Below, in pieces: positions 8,591 to 19,786 of a DNA stretch of 19,988 nucleotides (the stretch's first letter is position 1; each line of letters begins with the position of its first letter). A model generated the notes under the pieces. It was not told where the DNA came from. It saw only the letters and a list, made by a program, of their open reading frames with translations, and did no database searches. Source of the DNA: Halocafeteria seosinensis. Taxonomy: Eukaryota; Sar; Bigyra; Bicosoecida. A program made the position numbers and the translations under genes. The DNA lies in contig LVLI01000907.1 of NCBI GenBank assembly GCA_001687465.1, positions 1 through 19,988 on the forward strand. The letters run 5' to 3'.

Positions 8591-9841
8591 ACCACTTAAG
8601 CAGTAACACTGTCACATGACGGACTAGGAGTCTCATACGCTGACACTAGACCCAAGCTGGGATCTGGGTATGTACCTTGAAGTTTTAGATTCAGGCAATC
8701 CCGTGGCCATTTATGTGGTATTATACACTAATATCATCTTCACAAGTCTGCTAACAACATTGAGTAGGGACATAGTTCCGACATTGAAGTATAGAGAAAT
8801 GAGAGCCCATCCAGCCATTTGGACGGTGCCAAAAGGTCGAGTGTACCCAATAGATATGGTCAGCCAGCGTTTGGTTCTTCTGTAACCGTCACTGTCACGA
8901 CGGCGTCACATGCGTCATAAAACTTTAAACTGCCGGTTGAGCCCAGTCAGGGGACTGAAAATGAGTGGATTCCCGCACCAGCATCCGCTCATAACATTGC
9001 AGGTACAGCAAAGATTGGGAAAGCGATGGTATTTTGCTATTCTAATCAGGCACAAGTTTTAATGTTTAGCATCTTCGTATACCTGTATTGTGGCTAACGG
9101 CACCATCAGTAGCAGTGTATTATGGCCTACCGGGTCGTAGTACCGGCTAAGTAGAGCTAGTTAGAGAAACTTCATGCCGTGGAAGATTTTCCGAGGGCAC
9201 CCCTGCACTGCTTACCCCTGCCGCATCCAATCCTTCGAGCCTAGCCTTTTAGACGGTCTTGGGCCAAGCTTATGCGCAGAGGGCACGGGGGCGTGGGCAA
9301 CGGGCGAGCGCTATCATTTGCCATGCCTTTGGCTTCTCCACTCGCATCAGTACAGGCACTACTGGCGCGCTGTCCTTTTTTTGTCCTGTGCCGCCGCAAA
9401 ATTGGTCCGCTTCCACAGGCGACGTTCCTTGTGTAAGATACGTTAACAACCGATTCTGAATCCCCGACAGGCATCGGAAGGTGCCGGCTGTGTTATTTCG
9501 GCTCCGTTCCCGGGACTCCCGGGCCGGGAGCGAAGATGTTGGACAGCAGAATGCTCTCCATCAAAGAATCAAGAAAATTAGCACTTCATAATATTTTATG
9601 CGTTTCTTAATCAATAGTATGAAAGCAGAGCAATGATAGTCGGACACGTATCATGAAGAACTTAGTACGTTGACCCGGGGGTGACGGTCTGAGGCAGCTG
9701 TAACAGAATCGATAGGAAAGGGTGACATATCTTGTGGTACTCTACCGGTAAGTGAAGGGATCTGTAGCCCCGAATATTTATATTTTCAACTCGGCGTATC
9801 TTTGCCGGCACGCCACGGTGCAAACTTTCGCCTATAATGGG
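8591..9841. other. Gene-poor spacer upstream of the TTL-like gene
   Basis: No convincing gene is seen. A GC-richer patch at 9170-9540 contains short frames on both strands without recognisable domains, and a pair of CCCGGG sites three bases apart (9509-9523). The region immediately upstream of 8590 presumably holds the promoter of the TTL-like gene, but no clear TATA box or other element is evident. Confidence 0.5.
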
Positions 9842-10319
9842 CACGGTTTGAAATTTGCGGGTATCGGTTACCCGCGGCCTGGCACCCTGCGATTCGCGGG
9901 CGGGTATGCGGGTAAAGTCCGACGTTGAAGCTTTCCAAATTTATCCGATTACAGCCATTAGAACTCTATTTTCCAAGCATTTTCGTAATTGTATGACAAA
10001 TACGGTATTGTATACGTGACTTAACCGTACAACACGGGCATTGAGTAGTCTTGTAACTTTTCGACTCACTGGCTGAAATCCGTTGAGTCGTGTGACCCAC
10101 TTCCACTGCTCCTACCATTTAGCGAGAATGAAGGTATGTGAAGATCCCAAAACGTTGTATCTAGGTTGAATTTATACATGATTAGAATCGCGAAACACCA
10201 AACTTTCTTCAATATTCACCATACCCGCATACCCGCAAGGTTGCAGCGCGGGCGGGTGCGGGTAGACTCGGCGAGCTCGTGGTTGCGGTCGCGGGTATAC
10301 CCGCGGATTTCAAACCCTG
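9842..10319. mobile_element. hAT-like short TIR element (MITE), 478 bp
   Basis: The left end begins CACGGTTTGAAATTTGCGGG; the right end, read in reverse, begins CAGGGTTTGAAATCCGCGGG. The first 22 bp match at 19 positions. The arms continue inward with further GCGGGTA/TACCCGC repeats, including a shared 15-mer GCGGGTATGCGGGTA at 9900-9914 and inverted at 10222-10236. CAGGGTTTGAAA-type ends with subterminal GCGGGTA repeats are typical of hAT superfamily transposons. The interior codes for nothing recognisable, so it is a non-autonomous copy. No 8-bp target-site duplication is evident at the flanks (ATAATGGG versus TACTAAGT), suggesting decay or rearrangement. Confidence 0.7.
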
Positions 10320-12240
10320 TACTAAGTCCGGTTGTAGTTCAGAAACCATACGAGCACACTGGAGATGGACAACATGATTAAGTGGGTCAGATGTTTTTAA
10401 GACCGTCGATATATGTGAACGACACCAAACATGGCATCTGCAGCCTCGCGGCCGGTAATCCCCACCGCTCCACGGATGCTCTTGTACCCAACGAGCCCCT
10501 GGACTGGTTGGGGCAGGCTCATTCCAGAGTGAGGTATGGTACCTGCAGAGCGAGGTAGAAGCTGTAATTGGCGTGGGGTCACTTGAAAATTTGGAAGCAC
10601 AATCAAGTTTTGTGGGGGTCAACATCCGAGATGAGGGGAATTCACCAATTTTTCGGGGCATTGCGGCTGAGACAAACAGAAACCTGTAATGACATGTATT
10701 CCGCGACAAACAGTCGACGGAGACTGCCGATCTTGCGCGGGAGTCCTATCATTTCCACGTGATGACATATAAAGCACGTTTTACAAAACCTGATGACAAC
10801 ACAATGAACAGACCATCGAAGTGTCTGGTCAACAGCAAGCATAAGGTGAAATTACAACTGCAGTGTCTCAGCGAGGTACTACTGGCGTGCAAATCGTTTA
10901 AATACTTTCTAGGGACTCTCGCACAAGCGTGGTCTAGTTTTGTGCGCACTTGGGGGCCGGATCAAATTTATCAAATCCGATCAATCCTCTATCTTCCTGG
11001 CCTCTATATGTTATCCCGGCATGCCACATACCGCACACGACGCTTAACATCTAAATGTTCATTACCTTCTAACATATGGACGGCTCCACCAGCAGCTTGA
11101 TTTTTTGATAATGGCTATAGTATTTTTCGTATCTAACTTATCGGTTTTTCTCAATTTTCCCATTTCTTATATATTATGGATTTATACAAAAGAGTTTCTA
11201 CATTTTAACCAAAAGATGAAAAAATAGTCTAAAAAACGCTATCCATTGAAAGCGCTCCGTAAGCGTCAATACATCATGGAATCCAACTTGGCACCCCGGA
11301 CGCTTCCGTTGTCGTCTGGGGAATTGGAAGTCTTTGTCGGTTAGGCCTACATCACCATCGCTCTGAATAATGACAAAAGGTTCATACACATACATAGGAC
11401 AATATCAATATGGTCGTGCGTTCAGAATTGACTGTTGCTCTGCGCATATTGTGGTATCGTGACCTTCACATCTCCGGTCGCTGTCATATAAGCAGTCGCC
11501 AAGGCAATTAATCAAATAAGGCTCCAAAAGACGTACTTAGCTCTACTGTAAACTGATACGCTCTGAAAACATCCGAATCACAATCCTGGCGCACAACTTG
11601 CTTTCTCCGTGCCACCCTGGCACTGCCACCGCCCCCTGAAAACAGATGTATTTTGTGACTCCGGCCCGACTCCGAAGGGTTGCTCCGGGCCAGCCAGCGA
11701 ATTGTGCAGTGGCATGCGATTTGGCGCCCCAGCGACCTGCTCGGGACGGGGCATTGGTCAACCAACCTAATCCGGGGATGTCAGGTACAATATTTTTAAT
11801 TTTTCTTTGTTATCGCAGGGGACTGCCGTTTGGTGGGGGCAAGGGGTTAGAGGGCTGCCCGTAATAACTTATATTCCCCTTGGGGAGTGGCTGCCACAGT
11901 GACACGGTGTTCCGAGACTCCGGGTGGGTGACTTCAACTTGAGGGTGCTAAACGAAGAGAATTATGATCGTCATAGCAGTTCGACGCGGGCATGTTCACC
12001 TGATGACGGTACAATCGTGATTATTGCTTTCGTCAGCACGATTTCCTTTGAGCCTGACCTATGATGATGCCCGAAATAGGATCTTCGTAGCGGCCAAACG
12101 TGGATATGGACATACAGTAGTCGTACGAATCTCCATCATCATCGCTTTGTTCATGTATTTTTCAGAACCGCCGAACCTTTCATTACGATACATGCATTAG
12201 CCGCGAAACAGTCGTACTGTCAAACAATGGGTGTATCATA
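10320..12240. other. Gene-poor spacer
   Basis: I see no supportable gene. Short frames at 10397-10709 (minus) and 10759-11100 (plus) lack recognisable domains. The stretch 11100-11200 is AT-rich. The final part should include the promoter of the glycosyltransferase at 12241, but no clear TATA box is visible. Confidence 0.5.
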
Positions 12241-13335
12241 ATGCCATGGAAGGTCAAGATGCACCTGCAACCTGAGACAAAGGGTTTGCAACCCCAACGG
12301 CTGAAGCAACAGACTACTGCACTGGTGGATGCCAGGAAGCTTTTATTCTTCCTTCTCCTTATTGGAGTGACGACGCTGATGTTCACTGCCCTTAACATCA
12401 GTAGGAAAACCTCAGAATTCAGGCGTTCCATGAAGTCTCTAAGTGCGACATACGGAAACAAAACGAACACCAAGAGTAACCACTTGGTCATGTCAGCTGC
12501 AGTCAACTACGATTTCAGCCGCTATTTGTCTTTTATTACAACTCTTCGACGCCATTATGAAGGGGATGTGATCCTATTTACTGGGGAAAATGATACGCTT
12601 GTGGAACAGTTCGTCAGGAGGTGCTACGGGAATTCGATCAGACTTGTTCGACTGGAGAGGGTAATTGCATTCGGTGCAAAAGGAGATAGATATATTGCTT
12701 ACAGTAAATACTGTCAAGGATACCAGCTGTGCTTCGCTACTGATTTTCGTGATGTATTCTTCCAGGACGACCCATTCAAACGGGTTCCCAAGACCTACAA
12801 TCTCGTGATGGAGGAAGAGGAGAATACACCTATTGCGCAAACAAAGAGCAACCCACAATGGCTAAGATCTTGTTGGGGTCAAGAATTCCTGGATAAAGTT
12901 TCCAATGTGGCTCCAGTCTGTTCTGGTACCATATACGGAACTCCGTATGGATTCAAAGTCTTGAAAGAGCTAATGATTTCAGAAATGGAAAACTCGGCTA
13001 AGAAGAAGTGTACTGCGCGTGACCAGGGACATCTGATCTATCTCTTGCACACAAATGCTTTCCCCTTCCCAGTACTTAAGGAAACGAGAGGATATGGGTC
13101 AGTCAATACTTTGACGCGGATGCCCAAAGAACGGCAGATGGAGTGGTACTGGAATGGGAAGGTAGCCAATGAGGACGGTACCCCATCACCAGTAGTTCAT
13201 ATGTATGACCGGTCTAGATGGATTAAAACTCTGGGAGATAGGCTTTCTCTCCCCCAAGATGAAGACGGAATAAGGTGTTCGATAGCTTATAGACAGTTCT
13301 ATCTGGAGCTCTACACATGTGGAGGACTTTGTTAG
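12241..13335 (+). CDS. Type II membrane glycosyltransferase, GT-A-like
   Basis: Single-exon frame of 364 aa. A short cytosolic tail is followed by a hydrophobic signal anchor (about 33-52) and a stem; the catalytic domain starts near residue 82. Motifs fit a nucleotide-sugar glycosyltransferase of GT-A fold: AAVNYDFSRY (86-95) at the first strand, ATDFRDVFFQDDPF (166-179) with a DxxD/DxD-like metal and nucleotide-sugar site at D168 and D171, CSGTIYGTP (227-235) in the acceptor region, DQGHLIYLL (261-269), and a late His in PVVHMYDR (about 317-324) that often completes the metal site in such folds. The predicted place of action is the Golgi lumen. Donor sugar and acceptor cannot be read from sequence, and I do not assign a CAZy family. 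The ATG at 12241 gives the usual anchor topology; M7 is an alternative start. Confidence 0.8.
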   Translation: MPWKVKMHLQPETKGLQPQRLKQQTTALVDARKLLFFLLLIGVTTLMFTALNISRKTSEFRRSMKSLSATYGNKTNTKSNHLVMSAAVNYDFSRYLSFITTLRRHYEGDVILFTGENDTLVEQFVRRCYGNSIRLVRLERVIAFGAKGDRYIAYSKYCQGYQLCFATDFRDVFFQDDPFKRVPKTYNLVMEEEENTPIAQTKSNPQWLRSCWGQEFLDKVSNVAPVCSGTIYGTPYGFKVLKELMISEMENSAKKKCTARDQGHLIYLLHTNAFPFPVLKETRGYGSVNTLTRMPKERQMEWYWNGKVANEDGTPSPVVHMYDRSRWIKTLGDRLSLPQDEDGIRCSIAYRQFYLELYTCGGLC

Positions 13336-14331
13336 CTATTTTGATGCGGGGGAAGCTTATCGTACAGCTGGGGAGACAACACCCAACAAAAGCAACGAAT
13401 TGAAAATACCACAACAAAGCCAGCCTGCTGAACCTGCTGTGACATCGAGCCAAAAGCAGGGTTCACATGAAGCCGTGTTCGCGACCATGAATTTGCGTCA
13501 TTCTTTGTTCTTAGTATTACCGGAGTAGCCGAGTTTCTTCAAACAGATTCTTTACCAACTAATTCTGCATTTGTCTGGTACTTACTTTCATAATCAATAC
13601 CACTTCCTCAACCCACGTTGTACCGGAGCCAGAGCTATCCTCTCTAAAATTTGTTAACAAAGGGTCGTGCCAAGTGTAACTAGCACTTGCAAGCGCGCAT
13701 TTTTCTCTTCTTTTGCTTGTAAGGGTCCGTCACACACGACACACCTCGTAGGTGAGTAACCGAACTCCCGCGTCACCATTGGAAAAGATTCTACTGTTCA
13801 CTTAAAAACTTCTTAGAAAAATCATCTTTGTGAATTATGTAAACGCTTTATGCCTTGCGTTCGACCTTCTTGTTCTTATTGTGCGGTGGATATCCATTTA
13901 CTTGTGGAAAAGTTGACGTACGCCACGTAGTTCACCACAGGCATGTGGCAATTCTCTTTCGGGTTGAACTTTGGAAACTGTGTGATCGCGTTTAACAAGA
14001 ATTTCCTGAACGTGTTCCAACTACCCCCGATTTACCCGCATTCAATGATAGTCCGCCTGGCTGTATCACCGCATTTCTTGGCTCTTGCTGAAACGACACC
14101 GACGAAAACGCTGTCTCATCCAAACGTTTTTCGCTACTTGTGTATTCTCAGTGCCCATCAACAGTTTCGAATGATCTTGCTGCTTACAAGAAATATTGGG
14201 GCAGAGCGAATTATTTCTACGAGAAATTCGGCCAAGAGACTCCGACAGCAGTTGCCATCACTTTAGACGTAGCTACGATGCCTCACCCATTCAAGCTCAA
14301 CGCGCTGCATGAAGCGTTGACAGTAGAAAAA
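13336..14331. other. Spacer between glycosyltransferase and chromodomain fragment
   Basis: There is no firm gene. A plus-strand frame at 14140-14385 (containing NDLAAYKKYWGRANYFYEKF) has protein-like composition and an acceptor-like TATTCTCAG just inside it (about 14142-14150), with a donor-like GTGAGT at 13752. It could be a 3' exon of an unrecognised gene, but no credible upstream exon is found and no family is recognised. Confidence 0.4.
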
Positions 14332-14753
14332 TCATCTATCGTTATTGGAGGTGTACAATGCGACATCGTCATCTACGCTGTCTAGTTCACACATGAGTGA
14401 ATATGAAACGCGATGTCTCAGATGTCCAGGTTCGTCAACACAACCCAGATTGAAGTACATCTCCTGCTCGAGATCGAAGAAGGTGTGGCCACCCAGGTCC
14501 TTCTGAAGCACGAAACCGGTTCCCACGTCCGTGCTGCCTCTGGGTAGCCCTTCCAGTGGACGAGGATCCGCTTGCCGTGGAGCCTGAAGTCGATAAACCT
14601 CTCGACATCATCTAGCGTGTGCGTAGCTCTAGGCGGCCAGTCTAAGCAAAAGAAACCATTACCCATTGGGTTGTTTGACGCGATCTTAGCCACGCGATCG
14701 GCAGCCGATTTTGAAGCCCTGCGTAAGAACCTAATCTCTGCGCTCCTCACCAT
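14332..14753 (-). pseudogene. Frameshifted chromodomain fragment, retrotransposon integrase type
   Basis: Read on the minus strand, the frame from 14753 contains DDVERFIDFRLHGKR then ILVHWKGYPEAARTWEP (about residues 48-79), a textbook chromodomain core with aromatic cage positions and the WKGYP...TWEP signature. The expected C-terminal helix continues in another frame, VLQKDLGGHTFFDLEQEM, down to a stop at 14332, so a one-base indel lies just after the WEP codons (about 14510-14520). Such chromodomains are found at the end of integrase in Ty3/gypsy chromoviruses and in HP1-like proteins. No integrase or reverse transcriptase is seen nearby, so this is probably a retrotransposon relic. A small host chromodomain gene with a sequencing error is the alternative. 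Confidence 0.6.
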
Positions 14754-14908
14754 TAGGAGGTTCTTGAGATGGACCCTTGTGTTCTCTCAAGTTGAAGTTC
14801 GTGTCTCATCCCGGATACAATAGTGTACCTTCAATGGGATTGGCACAAGTTGGTGTGTCATGATGACACTGTCATCATTTGTTCCTCATTTTCTTGGAGA
14901 GGCGAACC

Positions 14909-17827
14909 ATGTGCTTCATTGTGAGTGTGGGCTTGGTTTTGCTGGGGATATGGACCCCGCAGCTGACCATCGCAACCCCTTTTCGCGGATTTTCCTCCAA
15001 ACTCGAACGAGATCTTAACCACCAAGTGCCGTTGGATCAGATGAAGGCTTTCATTTCAGCCCGAAGAGATGACACTCCTCTGACTGGAAAGTGGCCTCAG
15101 TTGGAACGCTACAAAGACATAACCTCGATTGAACAATTAGCCGATATGGCTGGAACTCATCCCTCCGACTTCGTGGATACCAGAATCGGAACGGGAGGCT
15201 TCGGTTACGGATTGGCTGCGTTGCCTCCGGGTCCACAGATCCCATTCGGTGCTCTGCGGCTAGGACCGGATACATCTTTGGGACTGGAACGTAAGAGTTG
15301 CTCTTGTGATACGCTCTGCTCTTTATTGTTTACCGTACGGTTGTCTACCGTGTTTGGCTTTGGCAGCATTCAAGATCCCTTTCGACCACAACGGTGGCTA
15401 CTATTATTATGATGACTTCATAGAAGCATTCTCTCATACTCACATGGTAGGATCTGGAGTGCAAGATTTTGGTACGTCTGAGGGCGTAATCAGAAGTTTG
15501 CCAACGGATACGGGATGCATCCATTCTTCGCAGGCAACTTTGGTGTGATGGTGTCTCGGAGACCATTCAACTCATCGCTGATTTCAGACAGCAACTACAA
15601 ATCTCGATTTTCTCATAAGAATGAGACTGCTTTCCCTGGTTATTACTCTGTATCACTGCTGGACGCCGATACCACGGCGGAGCTTGCCGTGTCCGGTGGC
15701 CATGCAGGAATCCACCGCTACAATTGCACTGGAGAAGAACCTTGTAACCTAATTTTAGATGTATGCCATACAGTTATGGGCCAAAACGCAAAGAACTGTC
15801 CAAATGCTTCTCTGGAGACCAAAATGGAGGACACTCATGTAATGATCTCAAAAGGCTATATTCTGTCGTCAGGAAGTCTGAGTGAGCGATCTCCCCTCGG
15901 TGGAATCCAGACGTGGGCATATGTTCGAGTTGAGGCCCATAGTCTGGAAAGCGGTGAGCCCGTATCAATTTCGCCATTCTTCTGGTTAGAAGGAAATACA
16001 GGCATTGGAACTACATCGATTAATATCACCAATTCGGGGTCACTGGGGTCTGCGGCTGTTACGTCCTCCGGCTCCTCGGTAGTCTTTACAGTACGGACCG
16101 GCATAAGCTACTGCTCTGCGGAAGATGCAGAGAGAAATTTGTTGCATGAACAGTATAGTAATGCTTCTACCACTTGGGTGTCGTTTGAAGAGTGTACCTC
16201 AGCAGTTGTAACTCTTTGGAACTCAGTAATATCTCGAGTAGGAGTACAACCTGTTTTAGACTCCACTATGGAAGAGGCCTCTAAAAGTTTGACCAAAGTG
16301 TACACAGCAGTGTATCACAGTTATCTTTCTCCGACCTCATATACCGAATGGGATGGTGAGTATCCAGGATTTGATGGACGCGTTCATCATTGGCCTTGGT
16401 GGAACCCAAGAAACGAGAGCTCGCACTGCTCCTTGGGGAAGCTCAACCAACGATGCGTTGAGGACTTGATTCCGAACAGCGCTTTCGTAAGCGACCTTTC
16501 CCTGTGGGATACTCATCGCACGCAGGCTCCATGGCTGACATTGTCCTTCCCGAACCGAGCTCTCGATACAGTCAAGTCCTTGGTTATTATGAGCGAGGAG
16601 GGTGGGTATTTGCCTCGATGGCCGCTGGCCAATATCTACACTGGGTGCATGATAGCTAGTCACGGCGTTATAGTTATGACCGACACAATGATGAAGCTGT
16701 GTAATGGGGAAATATCGAGTTGTCCCATTGACATCTTTGCCGTGTACGAGCATGCGCGAGAGGCGGTAATGTCCCAAGATGCTACACATAGGTACAAAGA
16801 GCTGGGATTCGTTCCTCTCGAAGACGAGGAAAAGGGGGCTTCGATAACACTTGCCCAGGCTTATGATGACGACACCGTAGGAAGATTGGCATCTTTCGTT
16901 GGAGACGAGAAAAATGGAACGATATTGCGAAAACGGGGACAGTTTTACAGAAATGTATGGAACAAGGACAGAGTAGGCATGTGCGGGCGATACAGTAATG
17001 GAACTTTTCAGTGTCCTGTCTTTGATTTGCTGCCATACCCACTGACTCACTTGTACACTGAAGGAAATATATGGCAGTGGAGGTGGTTCGTCCCGCATGA
17101 TGTCAAAGGACTTATAGGACTTTTTAACAGCAAGCAGCAGTACATCGATATGTTAACAACCTTCTTCGAAAAATCGGTAAGCGTTTCCTCTGAGTAACGT
17201 TGGTTGGTGGTCATCTGCATGTCCTAAGATTGCTTTACAGTTTGGATGGTTCTTGAATGATTTCATGCCCAACCCGTACTATTGGGCTGGCAATGAGCCA
17301 GACTTACTAACCGTTTGGCAGTTCGCATGGGCAGGAAACGAGTATGTTTGGTTAACGCAGAAATACAGCCGTGCTTGCCTTGGATTTTACTACAACACTA
17401 CCGCCAACGGGATACCAGGTGAGTATCTAGCTAGGAGAATTATGAAAACACTACATACGGATTCTTCCCTTTCCATGCAGGAAATGATGACTACGGAACC
17501 ATGTCGTCTTGGGTAATATGGGCAATGGCGGGAGTTTATCCGGTATCTGGGACTGATACTTATGTATTGGGCTCCCCAGTGTTTTCCAGGTTTTCTCTGA
17601 CGGTTCCTGACTCCTTTTTAGGAAATGGAAGATTAGATCAGGGTGCATGTGTCCTGAACATCACAGCTCATAACAGTTCTTCCTCGAACATCTACGTGAC
17701 TCATGCTAGACTGAACGGCGAACGACTTGAAACGCCATTCGTGTCGCATGGCAACTTGACCAATTGCGGTAATCTTGAATTCTTCATGACGGATACTCCT
17801 ACTACATGGGGACAGTCCACCCAATGA
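14909..17827 (+). CDS. Secreted GH92 family alpha-mannosidase, five exons
   Basis: Exons 14909-15290, 15367-15471, 15534-17176, 17241-17418 and 17481-17827 join in frame to 884 aa. Introns of 76, 62, 64 and 62 nt begin GTAAGA, GTACGT, GTAAGC and GTGAGT and all end in CAG. GH92 enzymes are calcium-dependent exo-alpha-mannosidases that trim mannose from N-glycans or other mannans with inversion. Residues 1-22 form a hydrophobic signal peptide. The N-terminal beta-sandwich domain carries DTRIGTGGFGYG (from residue 90) and PFGALRLGPDTS; exon 2 adds FDHNGGYYYYDDF and FSHTHMVG. The helical barrel domain follows in exon 3. GNDDYGTMSSW (from residue 770) holds the conserved Asp pair that includes the family's catalytic base, then YPVSGTDTYVLGSPVF. 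Many N-glycosylation sequons support secretion. The ATG at 14909 is the first in frame and directly precedes the signal peptide. Linkage specificity is not readable. Confidence 0.93.
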
Positions 17828-18217
17828 AGACGTCTTTGTTTCTGTGCGCAAATTGATGGCAATGTTGTCAACAGGCGCCGCACCCATGACGTCGTTGACA
17901 TAATCTGGACCACGGAGAGTCTGGCGACCGCCTGCAGCACTAGAATTTACCAACAAGTCCATATATAAATTGCTGCGTGAATCAACAAGAAAAAATTCAC
18001 TTCACGTGCCATTATGCATTACCGTTTCACTGTTTCCTGCCACGTTCAAACAAAATTTCTCACGTTGAAGTACAGCCGTGACAAGTTCGCAGGATATACT
18101 CAGTGATAATCATAGCCCTTTATAGTATTGTCATGCGCAACCGGCAAACTTTTGATCGTCGTAAGGAGTACATGTGGGTAGTATGGATCATCATCATGAG
18201 CATGATTTAACACCTAT
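17828..18217. other. Intergenic region between GH92 and GT61 genes
   Basis: This 390-bp spacer must contain the GH92 3' end and GT61 promoter. A TATA-like ATATATAAAT lies at 17961-17970 and CTTTATAG near 18119, the only promoter-like signals seen; neither can be confirmed. Both flanking genes run left to right. Confidence 0.4.
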
Positions 18218-19756
18218 ATGGAGAAGAAGTTGCGCCTGCGAACTCCGAATTGGAGGTCGCGTACGAGGCCTTTATTATTGCTCGTGGCGTTAGCTGTAGC
18301 ATCTTTTGTCGTGGTACAGCATGAAACCACCTTGTCAATTGAGTTGCCCTCCTTCCCCGGGAAACATGAGCTTCCAACTTCGAAAAATGGGACCGAGAAC
18401 CTGGCGAGGAGGAGTCAAGCTCTACGCCTTTTCAGAGCTTTGATTCGGACATACTGCAACCAAGTGGTAACTCGACACGAGATGTCTAACTTATCTCCCT
18501 TCGAGCAGACTTGCGTAAATGAAACCGAAAAGCGACCGAATGGGGTGTCGGAATGGTTGTGCTCGCGTTCCGCTTCGCTGTCACAGCAATTGGCGGAAGA
18601 GGGGAACTGGAATGGACAACTGCATTCGCAATGGAGGGAATTTGTCAATAGATGTTCAGTACACTGTGCACCGTATCTTCGCGCGAACAAGTTTCTTTCA
18701 ACGCTTATTCTCAAGGAAAAAGGCAGTGGATCAGTGACTCTGCGGGGTGGTTTTCGAACGGTAATTCACGACTATGCAGTAGTGCATTCCCAAGAGATGA
18801 TACTCGATCGCATTGTGCCTTGGCGTTCACCTCCTGACGTTTCCATAACTCATCCTGACAACGTAGACGCAATGAAACCCTTAGTGCGTGGGCTCAGTTG
18901 CATAGTCTCCGAGAGGCCGACGCATGGTCCATTAGCACACTTCGTCGGACAGATATTTCCTTACTTCGAAGCTGACTTCCCGTGTCAGACATATGTTTTC
19001 CCGAAGACCCCCGCTCCGTTGGTGAAGAACGAGGACACGTTCTATGGCCTTGTATCTAAGCTTACACTAGATCAAACCTCGAATATGCTTTTCCCGAAAG
19101 ATTTGTACTGGCGGAAGAATGGTGTAGCCTTCGAGCATATCGCCGTGCTATTCAATAGAATAAGCACAATGATCAGGTCATCTACGAGCGCAATGCGGTT
19201 TAAGAGAAAGGCCTGGCACTATCTTGGATTTTCACAGGGTGGCCCACGGAAAACATGCCTTTTCAAGCGGAGCAACGGAAGGAATCCTGAGAATTTCAAC
19301 CACTTGTTGGAGCTGCTTGAGAATGTATTCGGAAAGGTTGATATCCTCCACTTCAATTCGAAGGTTCCGATGAAAGTGCAAGCCCGAGGGTTTTACTCTT
19401 GCTGGCTTCTCGTTTCACCGCATGGTAGTCATAATATCAATATTTTGTTTTCTCAGCCAGGCTCATACTTTTTGGAGCTAAGTCCGCCAAAGTACCGCTC
19501 TTCGATGTATCAAGACTTTGCTAACAGATCTGGCGTGCACTATCTTCGAACTTGTGGGAGTCCAGCGGGAAATGGGGCTATGAAAGATTGGCAGGACTTT
19601 TCTGTGTCAGAGTGTATGAACAATAAACTTTGCCGACAGAGTGCACGCGAGACTTCCTATAACGTAAACCTCACCGAGGTTGACAACAAATTGCGGACGC
19701 GGATAGCTCCATTGGGAAATGCGCGCGGGAAAGTTGGGGAGCAGAAAGGCAAATGA
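18218..19756 (+). CDS. Type II membrane glycosyltransferase, GT61 (DUF563)-like
   Basis: Single-exon frame of 512 aa. A basic N-terminus and signal anchor (about 18-34) predict a Golgi type II protein. The C-terminal half matches the GT61 pattern: KTCLFKRSNGRNPENFN (from residue 345), a helix and strand ending in FGKVDILHF, then VSPHGSHNINILFSQPGSYF (His402) followed by LELSPP, corresponding to the family's HG(A/S)..N..F.....EL block. GT61 members transfer sugars such as xylose, arabinose or GlcNAc to N-glycans, O-glycans or wall polysaccharides, so the acceptor here is open. The N-terminal luminal region has several Cys residues and N-glycosylation sequons. It follows the GH92 gene by 390 bp on the same strand. 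An AATAAA lies 46 bp after the stop, inside a repeated palindrome. Confidence 0.82.
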   Translation: MEKKLRLRTPNWRSRTRPLLLLVALAVASFVVVQHETTLSIELPSFPGKHELPTSKNGTENLARRSQALRLFRALIRTYCNQVVTRHEMSNLSPFEQTCVNETEKRPNGVSEWLCSRSASLSQQLAEEGNWNGQLHSQWREFVNRCSVHCAPYLRANKFLSTLILKEKGSGSVTLRGGFRTVIHDYAVVHSQEMILDRIVPWRSPPDVSITHPDNVDAMKPLVRGLSCIVSERPTHGPLAHFVGQIFPYFEADFPCQTYVFPKTPAPLVKNEDTFYGLVSKLTLDQTSNMLFPKDLYWRKNGVAFEHIAVLFNRISTMIRSSTSAMRFKRKAWHYLGFSQGGPRKTCLFKRSNGRNPENFNHLLELLENVFGKVDILHFNSKVPMKVQARGFYSCWLLVSPHGSHNINILFSQPGSYFLELSPPKYRSSMYQDFANRSGVHYLRTCGSPAGNGAMKDWQDFSVSECMNNKLCRQSARETSYNVNLTEVDNKLRTRIAPLGNARGKVGEQKGK

Positions 19757-19786
19757 TCGAACTAGAGCAGTGTCACTATTACAGTG

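Noticed and set aside
10397-10606. 69-aa minus-strand frame (contains GYKSIRGAVGITGREAADAM)
   Set aside because: Protein-like in composition, but too short, with no partner exon and no recognised family; could be a relic but not supportable.
10209-10709. 166-aa minus-strand frame overlapping the right half of the hAT-like element
   Set aside because: Composition is unbiased, no domain is recognised, and part of it is simply the translated GC-rich terminal repeat of the element.
11646-11864. Plus-strand frame ending GLPFGGGKG, like the glycine-rich motif of Glu/Leu dehydrogenases, preceded by a 35-nt intron-like tract
   Set aside because: The motif is followed within six residues by a stop, nothing upstream matches the family, and the intron would be too short; judged coincidence.
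14140-14385. Plus-strand 81-codon frame as a separate gene
   Set aside because: No convincing start or upstream exon and no known domain; only mentioned as a possible 3' exon in the spacer entry.
16337-17098. 253-aa open frame on the minus strand
   Set aside because: It is fully antisense to the third exon of the GH92 gene, whose family match is clear.
17633-17962. Minus-strand frame starting MDLLVNSSAAGG, reminiscent of a short-chain dehydrogenase N-terminal motif
   Set aside because: Only a dozen residues look familiar, no Rossmann GxxxGxG or YxxxK is present, and it runs into the antisense of the GH92 3' exon.
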